Counted from the first letter of the stretch, positions 32,192-44,476 are shown. The stretch is 64,000 nt of DNA from Hemerocallis citrina (GCA_017893485.1 CM030364.1:202585292-202649291), one strand, 5' to 3'. Translations and numbers: made by a program. Notes: generated by a model not told the origin, from the sequence alone.

Positions 32192-35027
32192 AGGACAGAT
32201 TTAACTTTTCTAAATTTCTAACTTTCTCTTTGAATCATCTACTCTACCCACTTGGTCAGAATCAGCAAAAACAAAATGGAAGCAAAATTCTGCATTTAAT
32301 TAGTGATTATTAATAATGAAAATTGAGACCAAGGCGATCTGAAAGGCGATCTCACATTTCCTTCCATCTTCCCCCTTCCTCTTCTTCCTGATCTAGTCTC
32401 TCCCCCCCCCCCCATCGAGCTCCTCCTCCCCCTCGGCTTTCCAACTCTGTTCAGGGTGTTTTCACCGTACTATTTTCCCCATCGCCTCCTACCCCATCCT
32501 TTTGGCGTTGTCCTTTCTGGCGCTCGTCCTCCCTGTTCCCCTATTTGTGCAGGAGATTTTGCGACGTGCAGTGTTTGGTTTCTCCCCCCTTGTGCCTGTC
32601 GCTAGAGCTATCGCTGGGGTCGTGCCTCCCAGGTGTTGTTGGTCGTAGATCGGGCCCCCCTGGAGGTGTTTCCCCGCTCTCCTCTCTGGAGCTTCGGTAA
32701 GTCGTCGTCATCTCTGAGCTTTGCTCTAGAGGCTGCTCTACCCACTACTGTAAGTTTTTATTTTTGTTTTGTTTCTAGTCTTCATTTATTTTGTTCGATT
32801 TTGAGGTCTTTCTTTCCTCGTACTCGGATCGATCTCTATTGTTCTCTATCTCTCTTACCATTCGTGACCTCTCCTTTCTTCATCCTTCTCTTTCCTCTCC
32901 TTCCTTGGATCTGATCTATTGGGTGGTCTCCGGTGACCCCTGCGTCGATCCTGAGGTCCTAGTGGCGTGGGATTTTCAAATCCCCCTGTGCTTATCTCTC
33001 TCCTCCCCCTTTCATTTCTGGTTACCTCTGGAGCTGAGAGCTCCCATTTCCTCCCTTTTTTTTCTAGCCGTTCTAGTGCAATTTTGGTTTGCATAGTTGA
33101 TCCCTACAGTATCTGTTTTTTCCTTTTCTCCTTTTGTTTTTCATCATTCTCTCTCCATTTACTGGACTAGAGCCCTTCTCTCTATGGACCAGTCATGGGC
33201 TGAGATTGTGAAAAAACATAGGCCCATCTATAATCGTTCTAATAAAGTTCTTATCCCCCCTCTTAATCCTTTATTTCGACCCAATCCCCCGAAGACTCTA
33301 GACCGTGTCTCTTCGTCTCTTTACCGCTCTCTTTACTCCCATGCCAGTTCCCTCGCCAAAAGTCCATCCACCTCCTCGTCTCCCTCTCTGCTAGTCTGTT
33401 TTCGTTGCCTTCAAGTTGGACATCTGAAGGCATTTTGTATCTCGTCCATGAAAAGTCTGTTTTGTCTTAAGTCAGGGCATGCCCGCAATTGTTGCTTCTC
33501 CCTCCAACATTTGCTTGGCCTCTCTAAGGGCGTTCCGATCTCCAATCAGATTCTAGGTGCTCTTGATTTCTGTGCCCTGCAATCCAAGCTAGCGGATTTG
33601 CACGCGCACAAGCCTATAAAAGCTAAGCTATCTTCTTCTTCCCCCCTTCTCCCTACCCCGCCGGTATCTCAGCGTGTCTCAGTGGCTTCATTCCCGAATC
33701 CCCGAGCTCTACCGAATCCCCCTCAGGTTACGAAGCCCCAGGTGCCTCATCTTGTTCCAAAGCCCCTAACTACCTTAGTCTTTATTCCTGAGTCTGAACT
33801 CTCTGATAAATTGAACATGTTCGATAGCTATGGAGCCGTCTCCTTCTCCGAAGGTTCGGTGTCCTACTTTACTTTAGATTTGTTTCTTAACAACTTCTGC
33901 AATGTGAGCGATTGGGTGTGGGTGATCAATTCGTGCTCCAATGGCGAAGTGGTCATCAACTGCCCATCTTCTGAAATTCTAGACGCTCTTATTTCTAATA
34001 GTTCTTTGTCTATCGGATCGATTAAGCTCACCATTCGTAAATGGGTTTACCAAGGCAAACATCCTCTGTCCCTTCTCCCATCCCCAGTCAAGGTTACTCT
34101 GATTGGCCTCCCCCCGTTCTGCAACTCTCACCGAATGGTTGCTGTTTTGACCAAATGTATTGGTCAGTTGATTAAAATTTCTTCTTCTACTCTGTTGGCC
34201 TCGGGTTGTCTCCAAGTGCACGCTGAATTTTATTGTCCCCAAGTATCTCAAAGGTCGGTTGCCTTTTCCCTGAGAGATAGCAAATCCGTATTTGCTATTT
34301 CGGTTAATTACCATGACAGTTCTTGCGGATCTTTGTCCCTGGTGCCTTCGGGTAGTAGGGTTTCTAGGGATTTTTCATCTGCCACTCCCCTTCCTAAAAC
34401 TATCACCGTGGGTGTCTCCTCTCATTCTCCAGCCCTAACGCCTTAACTTAAGGCCGTTCCCACAGCTTCTCCTCATAAGACATTTACCTCGCCGCATTTA
34501 AGCGCATTTTTTCCCTCCATTCCTTCCTCTGTTCCTGCGGTTTCAACAGGCCCAAGCTACGACCCCTATGCTCCCTATTCTTCAGGTTCTATTGATAAGT
34601 GGCTAGCTTGGGATATTAATTCTCGCTCGTCCAGTGACTGGGACAAGTGCACTTCGATTATTCACCGTTCTTCTCCTTCGAGAGTCTCTTCTGACTCAGC
34701 CTCTCTTATAGCTCCCGCTCCCCTGAAATCAAATGTCGTCGTTTGGACTGACCAGGACAACCTTTTGAATGAGGTTTTGGCGGAGCTCGTTCACCCCCAA
34801 TCGCAGCAGCAAGTTTTTTCTAACGCTGTCGAGTTTGTTATTAAATTTCGTCAGCCTTCATTTGTTAGTAGTTATTACTGTCGTATTTTTAGATTGGGCC
34901 CCTACGCCTCTTTTCCGACTTGTTATGCTCTTTCGTTTTGTCTCACTACTTATTATCACTTTAATTATCCTTTATGGACGCTCGCTCATAGAGTGGTGGA
35001 TCTCATTCCACGTCGATGTGGTATCAC

Positions 35028-35030
35028 TAA
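35028..35030. repeat. Target duplication TAA (left) of CACTA
   Basis: Three-base TAA here and at 40423-40425, the duplication length known for CACTA (CMC) transposons. Confidence 0.85.
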
Positions 35031-35057
35031 CACTACAAAAGAAACTCGATTTCCCGA

Positions 35058-35640
35058 CGTTTTTTACGTCTTTACCGGCATTTTTTTACGCCGGTGAAAC
35101 TTTCACCGGCGTTTATAATAGTGCCGGTCCAAATACCGCCGAAGCGAGCGTCGCGGAAAGGAAGGGGTCTACACCGGCGGTTTTAGTGGACGTCGGTAAA
35201 TGTGACAACTACACCGGCGGCCAGAAAACGCCGGTGTATGGGGGTCTCTGAGTGTCGTTCTTTTACCCCCAATATTCATTCACCGGCGGTCGTAAACCGC
35301 CGGTGTTTATCAATTCACCGGCGTTTATAGAAATGCCGGTGTAGAATGAACATATACCGGCAGTCGTCGACCGCCGGTGTATGTGCGTTTATGAGTGTCC
35401 AGTTTTCCCTACTTGCAAGCACCGGCGTGATCAAAAACGCCGGTGTAGTTAGGTTCACCGGCATTTTATAAAACGCCGGTGTTTCTTGGTACCGTTACAG
35501 CTAACGGCATACACCGGCGTTTAACGGCATACACCGGCATTTGTGTGAATGCCGGTATATCGCACACAACAACTAATTCATTAGATAGACCGGTGTTTTA
35601 TAAAACGCCGGTCTAGCTATGCCCGTTTATTTTCCTTTCT
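35058..35640. repeat. Left subterminal ACCGGCG repeats of CACTA
   Basis: About 25 direct and inverted copies of a 9-12 base unit (ACCGGCGTTT and AAACGCCGGT) with short spacers. Such clusters are transposase-binding sites in the CACTA superfamily. Confidence 0.85.
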
Positions 35641-36076
35641 CCGGTTTTCCGTTCGATTTCAATTCGCAGTTTCATTTACAAAACCTGTAAACTAATTCAC
35701 AACTGATTCAACCAATTTCGTTGCATATTAATGCGCAAATCACAACCAAACACAAGAATAATAAAGTTTCACACATGTCATATCCCAAATATCTCAACAA
35801 ACTAATTAACAGTGTCATAATCACAACCAATCACAACCAAATTCACCGCAAAATTAACAGTGTCATAATTAACAAATTAATATAGCGACGAACATCCCAA
35901 ATATCTCAACAAACCAGTCTGACAAATATCTCAAATATCCCAAATTAACAGTCTGACATAACTCTCATAAAAAAAACAGTCTGACATAACAGCAAGGAGG
36001 ACATAAGAACAACAATCATACAGCAAGGATACAAGAACAGCAAGGAGGACCACGGATTCATACCCCTCGAGGAGCT

Positions 36077-36118
36077 TCAGTTCTGATCATCAGAATTTTC
36101 TTCATCTGGGCGACTGCT
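36077..36118 (-). pseudogene. Terminal-exon-like remnant inside CACTA
   Basis: On the minus strand an acceptor (TTTTTTTTTCACAG) precedes an open stretch reading SRPDEENSDDQN and a stop. It faces the GC-rich leader block at 39840-40130 in the same orientation. This would fit the first and last exons of a lost transposon gene with the middle replaced by the tandem array. The inference is weak because 14 codons are too few to assign to TnpA or TnpD. Confidence 0.3.
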
Positions 36119-36899
36119 CTGTGAAAAAAAAAACAATAGTTTAATTCAACAGTAGACCACAATACAGAATATACATATTTTTTGAACTTGCAAAAAAATC
36201 TAACTGTATCTTAAATTATAAGATCAAAGTGCCAATTGCAAATGGAATTGTTAATGATCTATAGAGAGGTAAAATAATTACATTGCAATGCTAAAAATCT
36301 AGTACTTAATTTTGTTTTTAAATATATCTAAAATAACAAAACAAATGAAAATTCAGTATCTAACTTGAAAACTTTATATTCTCCTCTGATTGGGAATATC
36401 CACTATCTAAAACAGTAAAACAAATGAAAATTCAGTATCTAAGCATGTCTTTCATGGATTGTTCAGACAATCCATGAAACTGTCATCGTGGACCGAAACC
36501 AAATATAAGAAAAATAAGAAAAATAAGATAGGGCTCATATCAAGTGTATTTTTAGGGAACTGTCATCGTGGAAGGAAACCAAATATAGAAGCCAGAAATG
36601 GAAACAGAAAGAAGAATGGTAGAGATTTTGGATACACCAGGCTAACATAGCGGCATTTTCCTCATCTCTCTCTCATCCCTTGTTTCCCTTCAGCACACAA
36701 ACACAAAGAGACATCAGCAACAACAGCAAGAGCGACAAGAACAACAATAATAATAAATTATTATGAACAAGATGTCTCTATATGGGTTTCCAGATCTCCA
36801 CTCGAGCCCTCTCGTTCTAATCACAGCCCAATTAAGAACATAGACAACAGCCACTGAACAATCCAATCACAGCCCAATCAAAATTTGCCATCCTGGATC

Positions 36900-39735
36900 T
36901 TAATGAAATAAGCTTCATTAGCAGTAAAAGAAGATGAGGATGCTAGCAGCATACTCAGTTTGGAAGTGAACCCATTTTTGGTTAAAAAATCATGCTAAAG
37001 ATGGCAAACAGGTTACTTTAACAGTACCTTAAAATGAAAATTTCCATTATCTGAGCTTATATGTTGCTCTACTAATTCTTGAGCCCAACTAAATCTAAAA
37101 CTCAATCGTTGTGCATATCCGGAGGATTTTGGCATACGTACCTATAGCATCCTCAGTTCACAGTGAACCCATTTGGGTCAAAAAAACATGCCAAGAAGAC
37201 AATCAGATGCATGAAATCAGCTTCATTAACAGTGAAAGAAGATGGGGATGCTAGCAGCATACTCAGTTTGGAAGTGAACCCATTTTTGGTTAAAAAATCA
37301 TGCCAAAGATGGCAATCAGGTTACTTTAACAGTACCTTAAAATGAAAATTTCCATTATCTGAGCTTATATGTTGCTCTATCAATTCTTTAGCCCAACTAA
37401 ATCTAAAACCCAATTGTTGTGCATATCCGGAGGATTTTGGCATACGTACCTATAGCATCCTCAGTTCACAGTGAACCCATTTGGGTCAAAAAAACATGCC
37501 AAGAAGACAAGCAGATGCATGAAATAAGCTTCATTAGCAGTAAAATAAGATGGGGATGCTAACAGCATACTCAGTTTGGAAGTGAACCCATTTTTGGTTA
37601 AAAAATCATGCCAAAGATGGCAATCAGGTTACTTTAACAGTACCTTAAAATGAAAATTTTCATTATCTGAGCTTATATGTTGCTCTACCAATTCTTTAGC
37701 CCAACTAAATCTAAAACCCAATTGTTGTGCATATCCGGAGGATTTTCGCATGCGTACCTATAGCATTCTCAGTTCACAGTGAACCCATTTGGGTCAAAAA
37801 ACATGCCAAGAAGACAATCAGATGCATGAAATCAGCTTCATTAGCAGTAAAATAAGATGAGGCCTATGCTAGCAGCATACTTAGTTTGGAAGTGAACCAT
37901 TTTTGGTTAAAAAATCAAGCCAAAGATGGCAATCTGCAGGTTACTTTAACAGTATCTTAAAATGAAAATTTCCATAATCTGAGCTTATATGTTGCTCTAC
38001 CAATTCTTTAGCCCAACTAAATCTAAAACCCAATTGCTGTGCATATCCGGAGGATTTTGGCATACAGCTATACCATCCTCAGTTCACAGTGAACCCATTT
38101 AATATCAAAAAAACATGCCAAGAAGACAATCAGATGCATGAAATCAGCTTCATTAACAGTGAAAGAAGATGAGGCCTATGCTAGGAGCATACGTAGTTTG
38201 GAAGTGAACCCATTTTTGGTTAAAAAATCATGCCAAAGAGGGCAAACAGGTTACTTTAACAGTATCTTGAAATGAAAATTTCCATTATCTGAGCTTATAT
38301 GTTGCTCTACTAATTCTTGAGCCCAACTCATTCTAAAACTCAATTGTTGTGCATATCCGGAGGATTTTGGCATACGTAGCTATAGCATCCTCAGTTCACA
38401 GTGAACCCATTTTGGTCAAAAAAACATGCCAAGAAGACAATCAGATGCATGAAATAAGCTTCATTAACAGTAAAAGAAGATGAAAATTCTAGCAGCATAC
38501 TTAGTTTGGAAGTGAACCCATTTTTGGTTAAAAAATCATGCCAAAGATGGCAAATAGGTTACTTTAACAGTACCTTAAAATGACACTTTCCATTATCTAA
38601 GCTTATATGTTGCTCTACTAATTCTTGAGCCCAACTAAATCTAAAACCCAATTGCTGTGCATATCCGGAGAATTTTGGCATACGTAGCTATAGCATCCTC
38701 AGTTCACAGTGAACCCATTTTGGTCAAAAAAACATGCCAAGAAGACAATCAGATGCATGAAATAAGCTTCATTAACAGTAAAAGAAGATGAAAATTCTAG
38801 CAGCATACTCAGTTTGGAAGTGAACTGTTAAAAAATCATGCCAAAGAGGGCAAACAGGTTACTTTAACAGTATCTTAAAATGAAAATTTCCATTATCTGA
38901 GCATATATGTTGCTCTACTAATTCTTTAGCCCAACTAAATCTAAAACCCAATTGTTGTGCATATCAGGAGGATTTTGGCATACGTAGCTATAGCATCCTC
39001 AGTTCACAGTGAACCCATTTTGGTTAAAAAAACATGCCAAGATGACAATCAGATGCATGAAATCAACTTCTTTAACAGTAAAAGAACATGAAAATTCTAG
39101 CAGCATACTTACTTTGGAAGTGAACCCATTTTTGGTTAAAAAATCATGCCAAAGAGGGCAAACAGGTTACTTTAACAGTATCTTAAAATGAAAATTTCCA
39201 TTATCTGAGCTTATATGTTGCTCTACTAATTCTTGAGCCCAACTAAATCTAAAACCCAATTGTTGTGCATATCCGGAGGATTTTGGCATACGTAGCTATA
39301 GCATCCTCAGTTCACAGTGAACCCATTTTGGTCCAAAAAACATGCCAAGAAGACAATCAGATGCATGAAATAAGCTTCATTAACAGTAAAAGAAGATGAA
39401 AATTCTAGCAGCATACTCAGTTTGGAAGTGAACCCATTTTTTTGTTAAAAAATCATGCCAAAGATGGCAAACAGGTTACTTTAACAGTATCTTGAAATGA
39501 AAATTTCCATTATCTGAGCATATATGTTGCTCTACTAATTCTTGAGCCTAACTAAATCTAAAACCCAATTGTTGTGCATATCTGGCGGATTTCGGCATAC
39601 GTAGCTATAGCATCCTCAGTTCACAGTGAACCCATTTTGGTTAAAAAAACATGCCAAGATGACATTCAGATGCATGAAATCAGCTTCTTTAACAGTAAAA
39701 GAACATGAAAATTTCCAGTACCTAAGCATATATTT
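36900..39735. repeat. Tandem array of about nine ~308 bp units inside CACTA
   Basis: The landmark ATATCCGGAGGATTTTGGCA recurs near 37116, 37425, 37733, 38045, 38355, 38663, 38963, 39271 and 39579, giving periods of 300-313 bases. Each unit carries two diverged copies of AGTGAACCCATTTTGGTYAA followed by a CATGCCAA motif. The 308-base unit is therefore itself an old duplication with arms about 125 bases apart. The array ends abruptly near 39735. No protein spans the units; short open frames in them are by chance. Confidence 0.9.
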
Positions 39736-40154
39736 TTCTATTAATTCTTCATCCCAACTAAACCATTCATGTTTAGAAAATCAAGATGCATCTATCAGAA
39801 AAAACATGCTAAGTTTCAAAAATAAGGGAAATCAAGAGATGATACCGAAGAGAGAGAGAGAGCGGGGCGACGAGCGCGGCGGGGAGGAGATAGAGAGAGA
39901 GCGGGGCGACACGGTGGTTTCCGATCGCCGATTCACCTCCAAATCGAGAGAAGGAGGAGGGAAATCGAAAATGACGAAGGGAAGAAGGGACGATGACGAA
40001 AGGTCGAAGGCTGTCGAAGAGGACGAAGCGGCAGAGGCAAACGTGCGGGAAGTAGAGCGAGGAAGGAGGGAAAACGAAGCGCCCCCTTTTTTTTTATTTT
40101 TTTGGGGTTTGGGAAAATGGCGAGCGAAAGGTTAGGGTAGATGGGATTTATCGC

Positions 40155-40405
40155 ATCTTATTCACCGGCGTTTCAATTAGACACGCCGGTGAATGTGTAG
40201 GTATATTCACCGGCGTTTATTATTAAAATGCCGGTGAATAATATACTTCACCGGTATTTTTAAATAAAATGCCGGTGAATACGCGGATTGACCGGCGTTT
40301 TAAAGCGACCGCCGGTGTATAACCATCCCATCTGGCGCCCCATTCCTATTCGCTCCCTACCCCGGTGCTACTAGTAAAACGCCGGGGAATATTCGCCGGT
40401 AAATC
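40155..40405. repeat. Right subterminal ACCGGCG repeats of CACTA
   Basis: About ten copies of the same motif in both orientations next to the right inverted repeat, fewer than at the left end. Confidence 0.85.
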
Positions 40406-40900
40406 GAGTATCTTTTGTAGTGTAATTCTCCTTCCCCCAGCATTCTTCCTCTACACTCTCTTAATATTAATTCAGCTCCTAACCTTTTTTCCCCTTCCCT
40501 TAAGACTTCTGTTGCTTCAAAGTTCCCTGTGGTGAACCAGCATCCTGTTACTGTGGCCACCTCTGGGAGTCAGAAGTTGCCTAGGTCTCTAAAAATTCCT
40601 CCTCCCATTATTCGTTCTAGCGCTCGTATTCGGGCTTAAAAAACAGTGCTCACTTCCTTGGATCCTCCTCAGCCGCACGAGGCTCCGATCAGCTTTCCTG
40701 ATTCCCCTTGCGCTTCTGTCCACCCCCCTGACCAACCCATTTTAGGTTCCTTCTATCAAGTTCAATTTAACTCCCTTTCTATCCTTGACATGCTTCTTAT
40801 CTCCAAAGATATGGGTTTTCTTGTTAACTCTGACATTAAAGTCTTTGATGATATTCACCTTCGCGAAATTACTAGAGCTCGCGAGTTTCAGGGCCATTAA

Positions 40901-42457
40901 ATTTGTATCTTTTGGTACTTTCGGGGTCTGCCTTGCGTGCCCAAGCAACAGGCCGTCGTCCAACTCATTTCTTCTTCCCTTAGCGACTTGATTTTTTTCC
41001 TACATCAAAAATTAACTCCCCTTACCCATCCTTCTTTTCATTGTTCGGGGGTTCTTTTATCTCTTATTGGATTTTCCTCGATGCCATCGACTCTAGAGGT
41101 GGGATTTTGTTTGGGTTTAAAGACTCCCGATTCTCTCTCATCTCTATTAGTCGTTGACCCTTCTCTCTCAGTGTTCGCTTTCTTTGGTCTGTTTCAATCG
41201 TGAGCTCGCGGTTGAGTTGGTCTATTGTCCGTCGACTGCAGATAGCAGGCCCCTATCCTAGGTCGAGCTTTATTCCTTCTACAACAACATTTTTGGTCTC
41301 TACCTATTCTGTGGTGATTTTATGGCCTCCCGATTCTCTTTTGTTAGATCGGGACTTAAATCTGTTGCTCCCAGTTTTGTATGGCTTCTCCCGAATTCTA
41401 TATGCTACACTGTTTCTCTATTGTCTGATGATGTTTTCCCAGTTCTTTTGGTTGCGTGTGCTGGTGTTTTTTCTGGTGGTTGGTGGCATTTACCACTGGT
41501 TTTGGGCTCTCCCCTTTTGTGTTGGATTTTGCTTTCCTACTGCGTTTGAGCTTGTTGTAGTTTTAGGGGGTTGATGCCACGATACTATTCTCTCCTCTTT
41601 CCTGTGTTTTCTTTTCTTTTTCTTTTTCTCCTATATTTGTAGTTTCAAGCTCTTTCGGTCTGGCATGGTATTGTGCAACTGTTCTAGGGGTCTGTGTACC
41701 TTTATTTTGTTGTATGGTGGTTATCTATTTTCTCTTTCTGGATGTTCTTAGTTTATTCGGTTTGTGGGTATATATTGTTGTATTATAGAGACCGAATCCT
41801 CTTTTAGTGCCAGGGCCAGTTCTATTACTTCTATTTTGTTCATCATAGACTGGGTTTATTCTCGTTTCCTGTGTGTTTGCCTTTTGGTGTTATGGATTCT
41901 TGTGGTTCAGATGGTGTATAGTGTGAGATGGCTTTTTTTGAGTCTCGGGATGCACTGGGTATCCTACGGATATCTTTGCCCGACCCTCCTGTCTCTGGCC
42001 GTTTACTTTGTTACCAGTGAAGTTCTCTTGTAGGAGGCTTCTGCTTCGCTTCCAGTTTATTCTGTGGAGAAGCCTTCTTGAGTCGATGTTTGCTGATAGT
42101 CTGTTGCGTCAGAGAGGTGTGGTTCCTTAGCCTGAGCTTTCCCGAAGCCTTAGCGCTCGCTGGTGGGCTTGCTATTTCCTAACCGGGGGCTTTTTGCTTC
42201 GGGATGTCTCCATCGCTCCAGTTTGTAGCCCGCCTCAGTCCTTGCCCTTTAGCTGTATTGCTGTTTTAGTCTCCTCCGCTGTGAGAGCTATCTGTGGTTT
42301 CCTTTTAGCAATGTACTCTATTGCTCATTTGTTTTGTATTTTTTATGTTTCTTTTATTGTTTTCTTCAGTTTTATTCCTTGTAAAATTGATACCGGTTGT
42401 ATTCTCTCTTTTTATTAATATATTGGGCTGGAATCTTCGGATTCTACCCTCGTTATC
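40901..42457 (+). other. 3' untranslated region of the LINE-like element
   Basis: T-rich, gene-free sequence on the plus strand ending TTATTAATATATTGGGCTGG...CGTTATC and an A-run. The TTTATTAATA plus A-run ending is typical of plant L1-type elements. Open frames here are accidental. Confidence 0.6.
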
Positions 42458-42475
42458 AAAAAAAAATGATAAGAG

Positions 42476-42671
42476 TAATAATAACAAAAATAGGAATTGT
42501 ATTTCAATACAAAATCTTAGAAAATAGTTACAATTGAAATTATTGATCAAAAACAGATTTTAATAGAAGAGTCAAGAATACATCTTGACAAAAGAATTTG
42601 AAAATCCGAAAAAAATAATTTGCGAAAATTTTAAATACAGAAAATACGTTTTTGGAAAAACAGGGGTTACA
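42476..42671 (-). mobile_element. First giant LTR, right part
   Basis: LTR sequence resumes after the LINE-like element and ends CAGGGGTTACA at 42671. The partner LTR lacks about 19 bases just before its last ACA (48865-48868), evidently a small deletion. Confidence 0.8.
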
Positions 42672-43439
42672 AATCCTACCCACCTTACAACAAAATTTCG
42701 TCTTCGAAATTTGCTTAGGCGGTACATAAGACAGGGTAAAAGAAACTTAGGGGAAGGTAACAAATAAGGGATCCAAAAGAAAAGTCAAATTGGTGGCAAC
42801 AACAGGATAAGAAGGAAATGGATAACAATGATGTCAGGCGGAATGCAGGAAAGAAAATAAATAGTATCAAAAGGAAGGAAACAGCACAAGATAATAAAGT
42901 AAGAATAAAGGAGTAGAGGTAGAGCTGGAATCAGAGAGAGAATGGATAGGGAAGAATTGAATCAAATAATGAATGAGTGCATGATGGTAGAATGGAATGC
43001 AAGAAAAAAGTAACCGGTATCAAAAATGAAGAAGAAATAACACAAGACTTGCAAGATAACAAAGCAAGAATATGAAGAAATAGATAGAGCTCGAATCGAA
43101 GAAAGGATGGACAAGGAAGACTTAAACCGAGCAATGAGTCAACGAATGATGATGCATGCGAGGAATAGAAGAAATCAAACAATACAAAGAACTGGAAGCA
43201 ACAATGGGATCCTGGGACCTGTGGGTTATGGGCCCACCACCCTTCCGTTGTGCTACTCCGATGGTGATAGGCCACATGACACCAGTCGACGAACCGAGCA
43301 AGAGGACAAGACTGAGACACCAGGATCAAGGAGAGTATGGGCTCAAGATAGATATAAATAAATAATGCAAAATGAATATAAAGTTTGGCTTCAATCTAAA
43401 TAATTAAAAGATATGCTATAGATCAAAACTAATGGGCTT

Positions 43440-43720
43440 TAACAAAAACATTAATAACAACAAATACTAATAATAAAAATAATAATATCAATAATAAAAT
43501 AATAATAATAACAATAATAAAATAATAATAACAATATTAATAACAACACACATTAATAATAAAAATAATCATATCAATAATAATAAAAATAATAATAACA
43601 ATAATATTAAAAATAATAATAGCAATAATAATAACAGTAATAAAAATCATCATAATCATACTGGTAATAATAATAAAAAAAAAATTACAAATGTTAACAA
43701 TACCGATAATAATGATAATA
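43440..43720. repeat. Imperfect (AAT)n microsatellite region
   Basis: AATAATA-type trinucleotide repeats interrupted by C or T run through about 280 bases. They produce a spurious isoleucine-rich minus-strand frame. Confidence 0.8.
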
Positions 43721-44325
43721 CATACAAACAACAAAAAAACACAAACTTTAAAGGTGATATAAAAAAAATAGTTTTGGAAAAATAACCAGTCAAGATACAT
43801 AGAAATATGAACAAATTTAGCTAAGTAAAGAAAATATTAATAATAATGAATGTAAAAGACATATCATAATTAATGAATGTTGACATTATAATCAATACTC
43901 GAAAAACACATTAAAAGGTAACGAGCAAAATAGACCAAAATATATATATGCAAGAAGACTTACAAAGAGCTCATTAAATATTACAAAAGTAAGCATCAAG
44001 TCATTAATTAGGACGTGGAAACAAAGTAAGTGAGAAATCTAAAATGTTAAAGAATTGGAAAATGGTGGCAATAAATAATAATTCACAAAAGAACGAAATC
44101 TTAGACCATAGTTGATGTACTCAATCTTAACATAAATGAAAAAAAAAATTGTAAACACAAAATAGAGTAAAATCAACTATATTAGTTCAAATTGTATGAA
44201 AACATAAGGTGTAATTGTATTAAAAAATGTCATAAAGAAAATATTTCTTTACCATTAGTTTCGTTATATAAGTACAAAGTCTTTAAATATCGATTAGCAA
44301 ATAGGTAGAAAATCTTGCCTCGTTC

Positions 44326-44476
44326 ACATCAAGTTGCATGTTTGCCTTCATGACATCAGGTTGCAGGTTGCCGTCTGGATATTCGGTTGCACATTTTTCC
44401 TCCCCAACATCTAGTTGCAATTTGCCTTCATTGACATCGAGTTGCATATTTGTCATCTCGACATTAGGTTGCACCG
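44326..44476 (-). repeat. 27-base tandem repeat with an open MQLDVNE-type peptide frame
   Basis: Five and a half copies of a 26-28 base unit (ACATCRAGTTGCATNTTTGCC on the plus strand). On the minus strand they stay in one frame and encode a repeated peptide (MQLDVNEGKLQLDVGEE, ... LQPDVMKANMQLDVNEA). The frame starts at 44528 (MPYIPVHMEG) and ends at 44283. The period is a multiple of three in most copies, so the frame survives by geometry. No family is recognised. Confidence 0.6.

Larger units (their letters stand above)
35031..40422. mobile_element. CACTA (CMC/EnSpm) DNA transposon, non-autonomous, 5.4 kb
   Basis: The ends are inverted: CACTACAAAAGAAACTCGAT on the left, and the right end read on the minus strand is CACTACAAAAGATACTCGAT. 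A TAA duplication flanks them. Subterminal zones (35058-35640 and 40155-40405) are packed with both orientations of an ACCGGCGTTT motif, the arrangement bound by TNPA-type proteins in known CACTA elements. The interior has no transposase frame but holds a ~308 bp tandem array, a GC-rich leader-like block (39840-40130, best read on the minus strand) and one terminal-exon-like segment (36077-36118). It looks like a deletion derivative that lost TnpD/TnpA coding and relies on a relative for movement. Confidence 0.95.
33184..40900 (+). pseudogene. ORF1-like protein with CCHC zinc knuckle, interrupted by CACTA and two stop codons
   Basis: The start MDQSWAEIVKKHRP (33184) is preferred over an in-frame ATG at 33097 because the coding composition begins there. 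A CCHC knuckle, CFRCLQVGHLKAFC, lies at about residues 72-85. A degenerate repeat (LFCLKSGHARNCC) follows. A Pro/Ser-rich linker leads to a block at about residues 200-390 (FDSYGAVSFSEGSVSYF, VWVINSCSNGEVVINCPSS, KVTLIGLPPF) that resembles the RNA-binding-type regions of plant LINE ORF1 proteins; this likeness is weak. A stop at 34444 is followed in the same phase by further open sequence up to GIT at 35027. After the CACTA (35031-40422) the phase continues NSPSPSILPLH, with a second stop near 40637. It ends at 40900 (REITRAREFQGH). It would bind element RNA; expression is not implied. Confidence 0.65.
32192..42464 (+). mobile_element. LINE-like non-LTR retroelement with an ORF1-type gene only, interrupted by CACTA
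   Basis: An 11-base target duplication and a short A-run (42458-42464) mark target-primed reverse transcription. Without the CACTA insertion the unit is about 4.9 kb. It has a CT-rich leader of about 1 kb (32192-33180), one long reading frame (33184-34446, continuing to 40900 across the CACTA), and a T-rich 3' region of about 1.5 kb ending TTATTAATATATTGGGCTGG...TTATCAAAAAAA. No endonuclease or reverse transcriptase can be found in any frame. It is either a deletion derivative or a naturally RT-less element moved by a partner LINE. A retroposed cellular gene is less likely because there is a long 5' leader and a retroelement-like zinc knuckle. Confidence 0.75.

Noticed and set aside
32855..33170. 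Short open frames in the CT-rich leader of the LINE-like element
   Set aside because: Overlapping frames in all phases without domain or start context; treated as untranslated leader.
33097..34446. Host protein-coding gene of 449 codons
   Set aside because: It lies between an 11-base duplication and an A-run within an LTR, contains a retroelement-type zinc knuckle, and is followed by stops and a CACTA insertion, so it is a retroelement ORF.
36900..39735. CRISPR-like or centromeric satellite array
   Set aside because: Units are ~308 bases, contiguous without spacers, and lie wholly inside CACTA inverted repeats in a plant genome. This is an internal transposon array, not a CRISPR or a free satellite.
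43537..43800. Isoleucine-rich minus-strand frame
   Set aside because: Product of the (AAT)n microsatellite.
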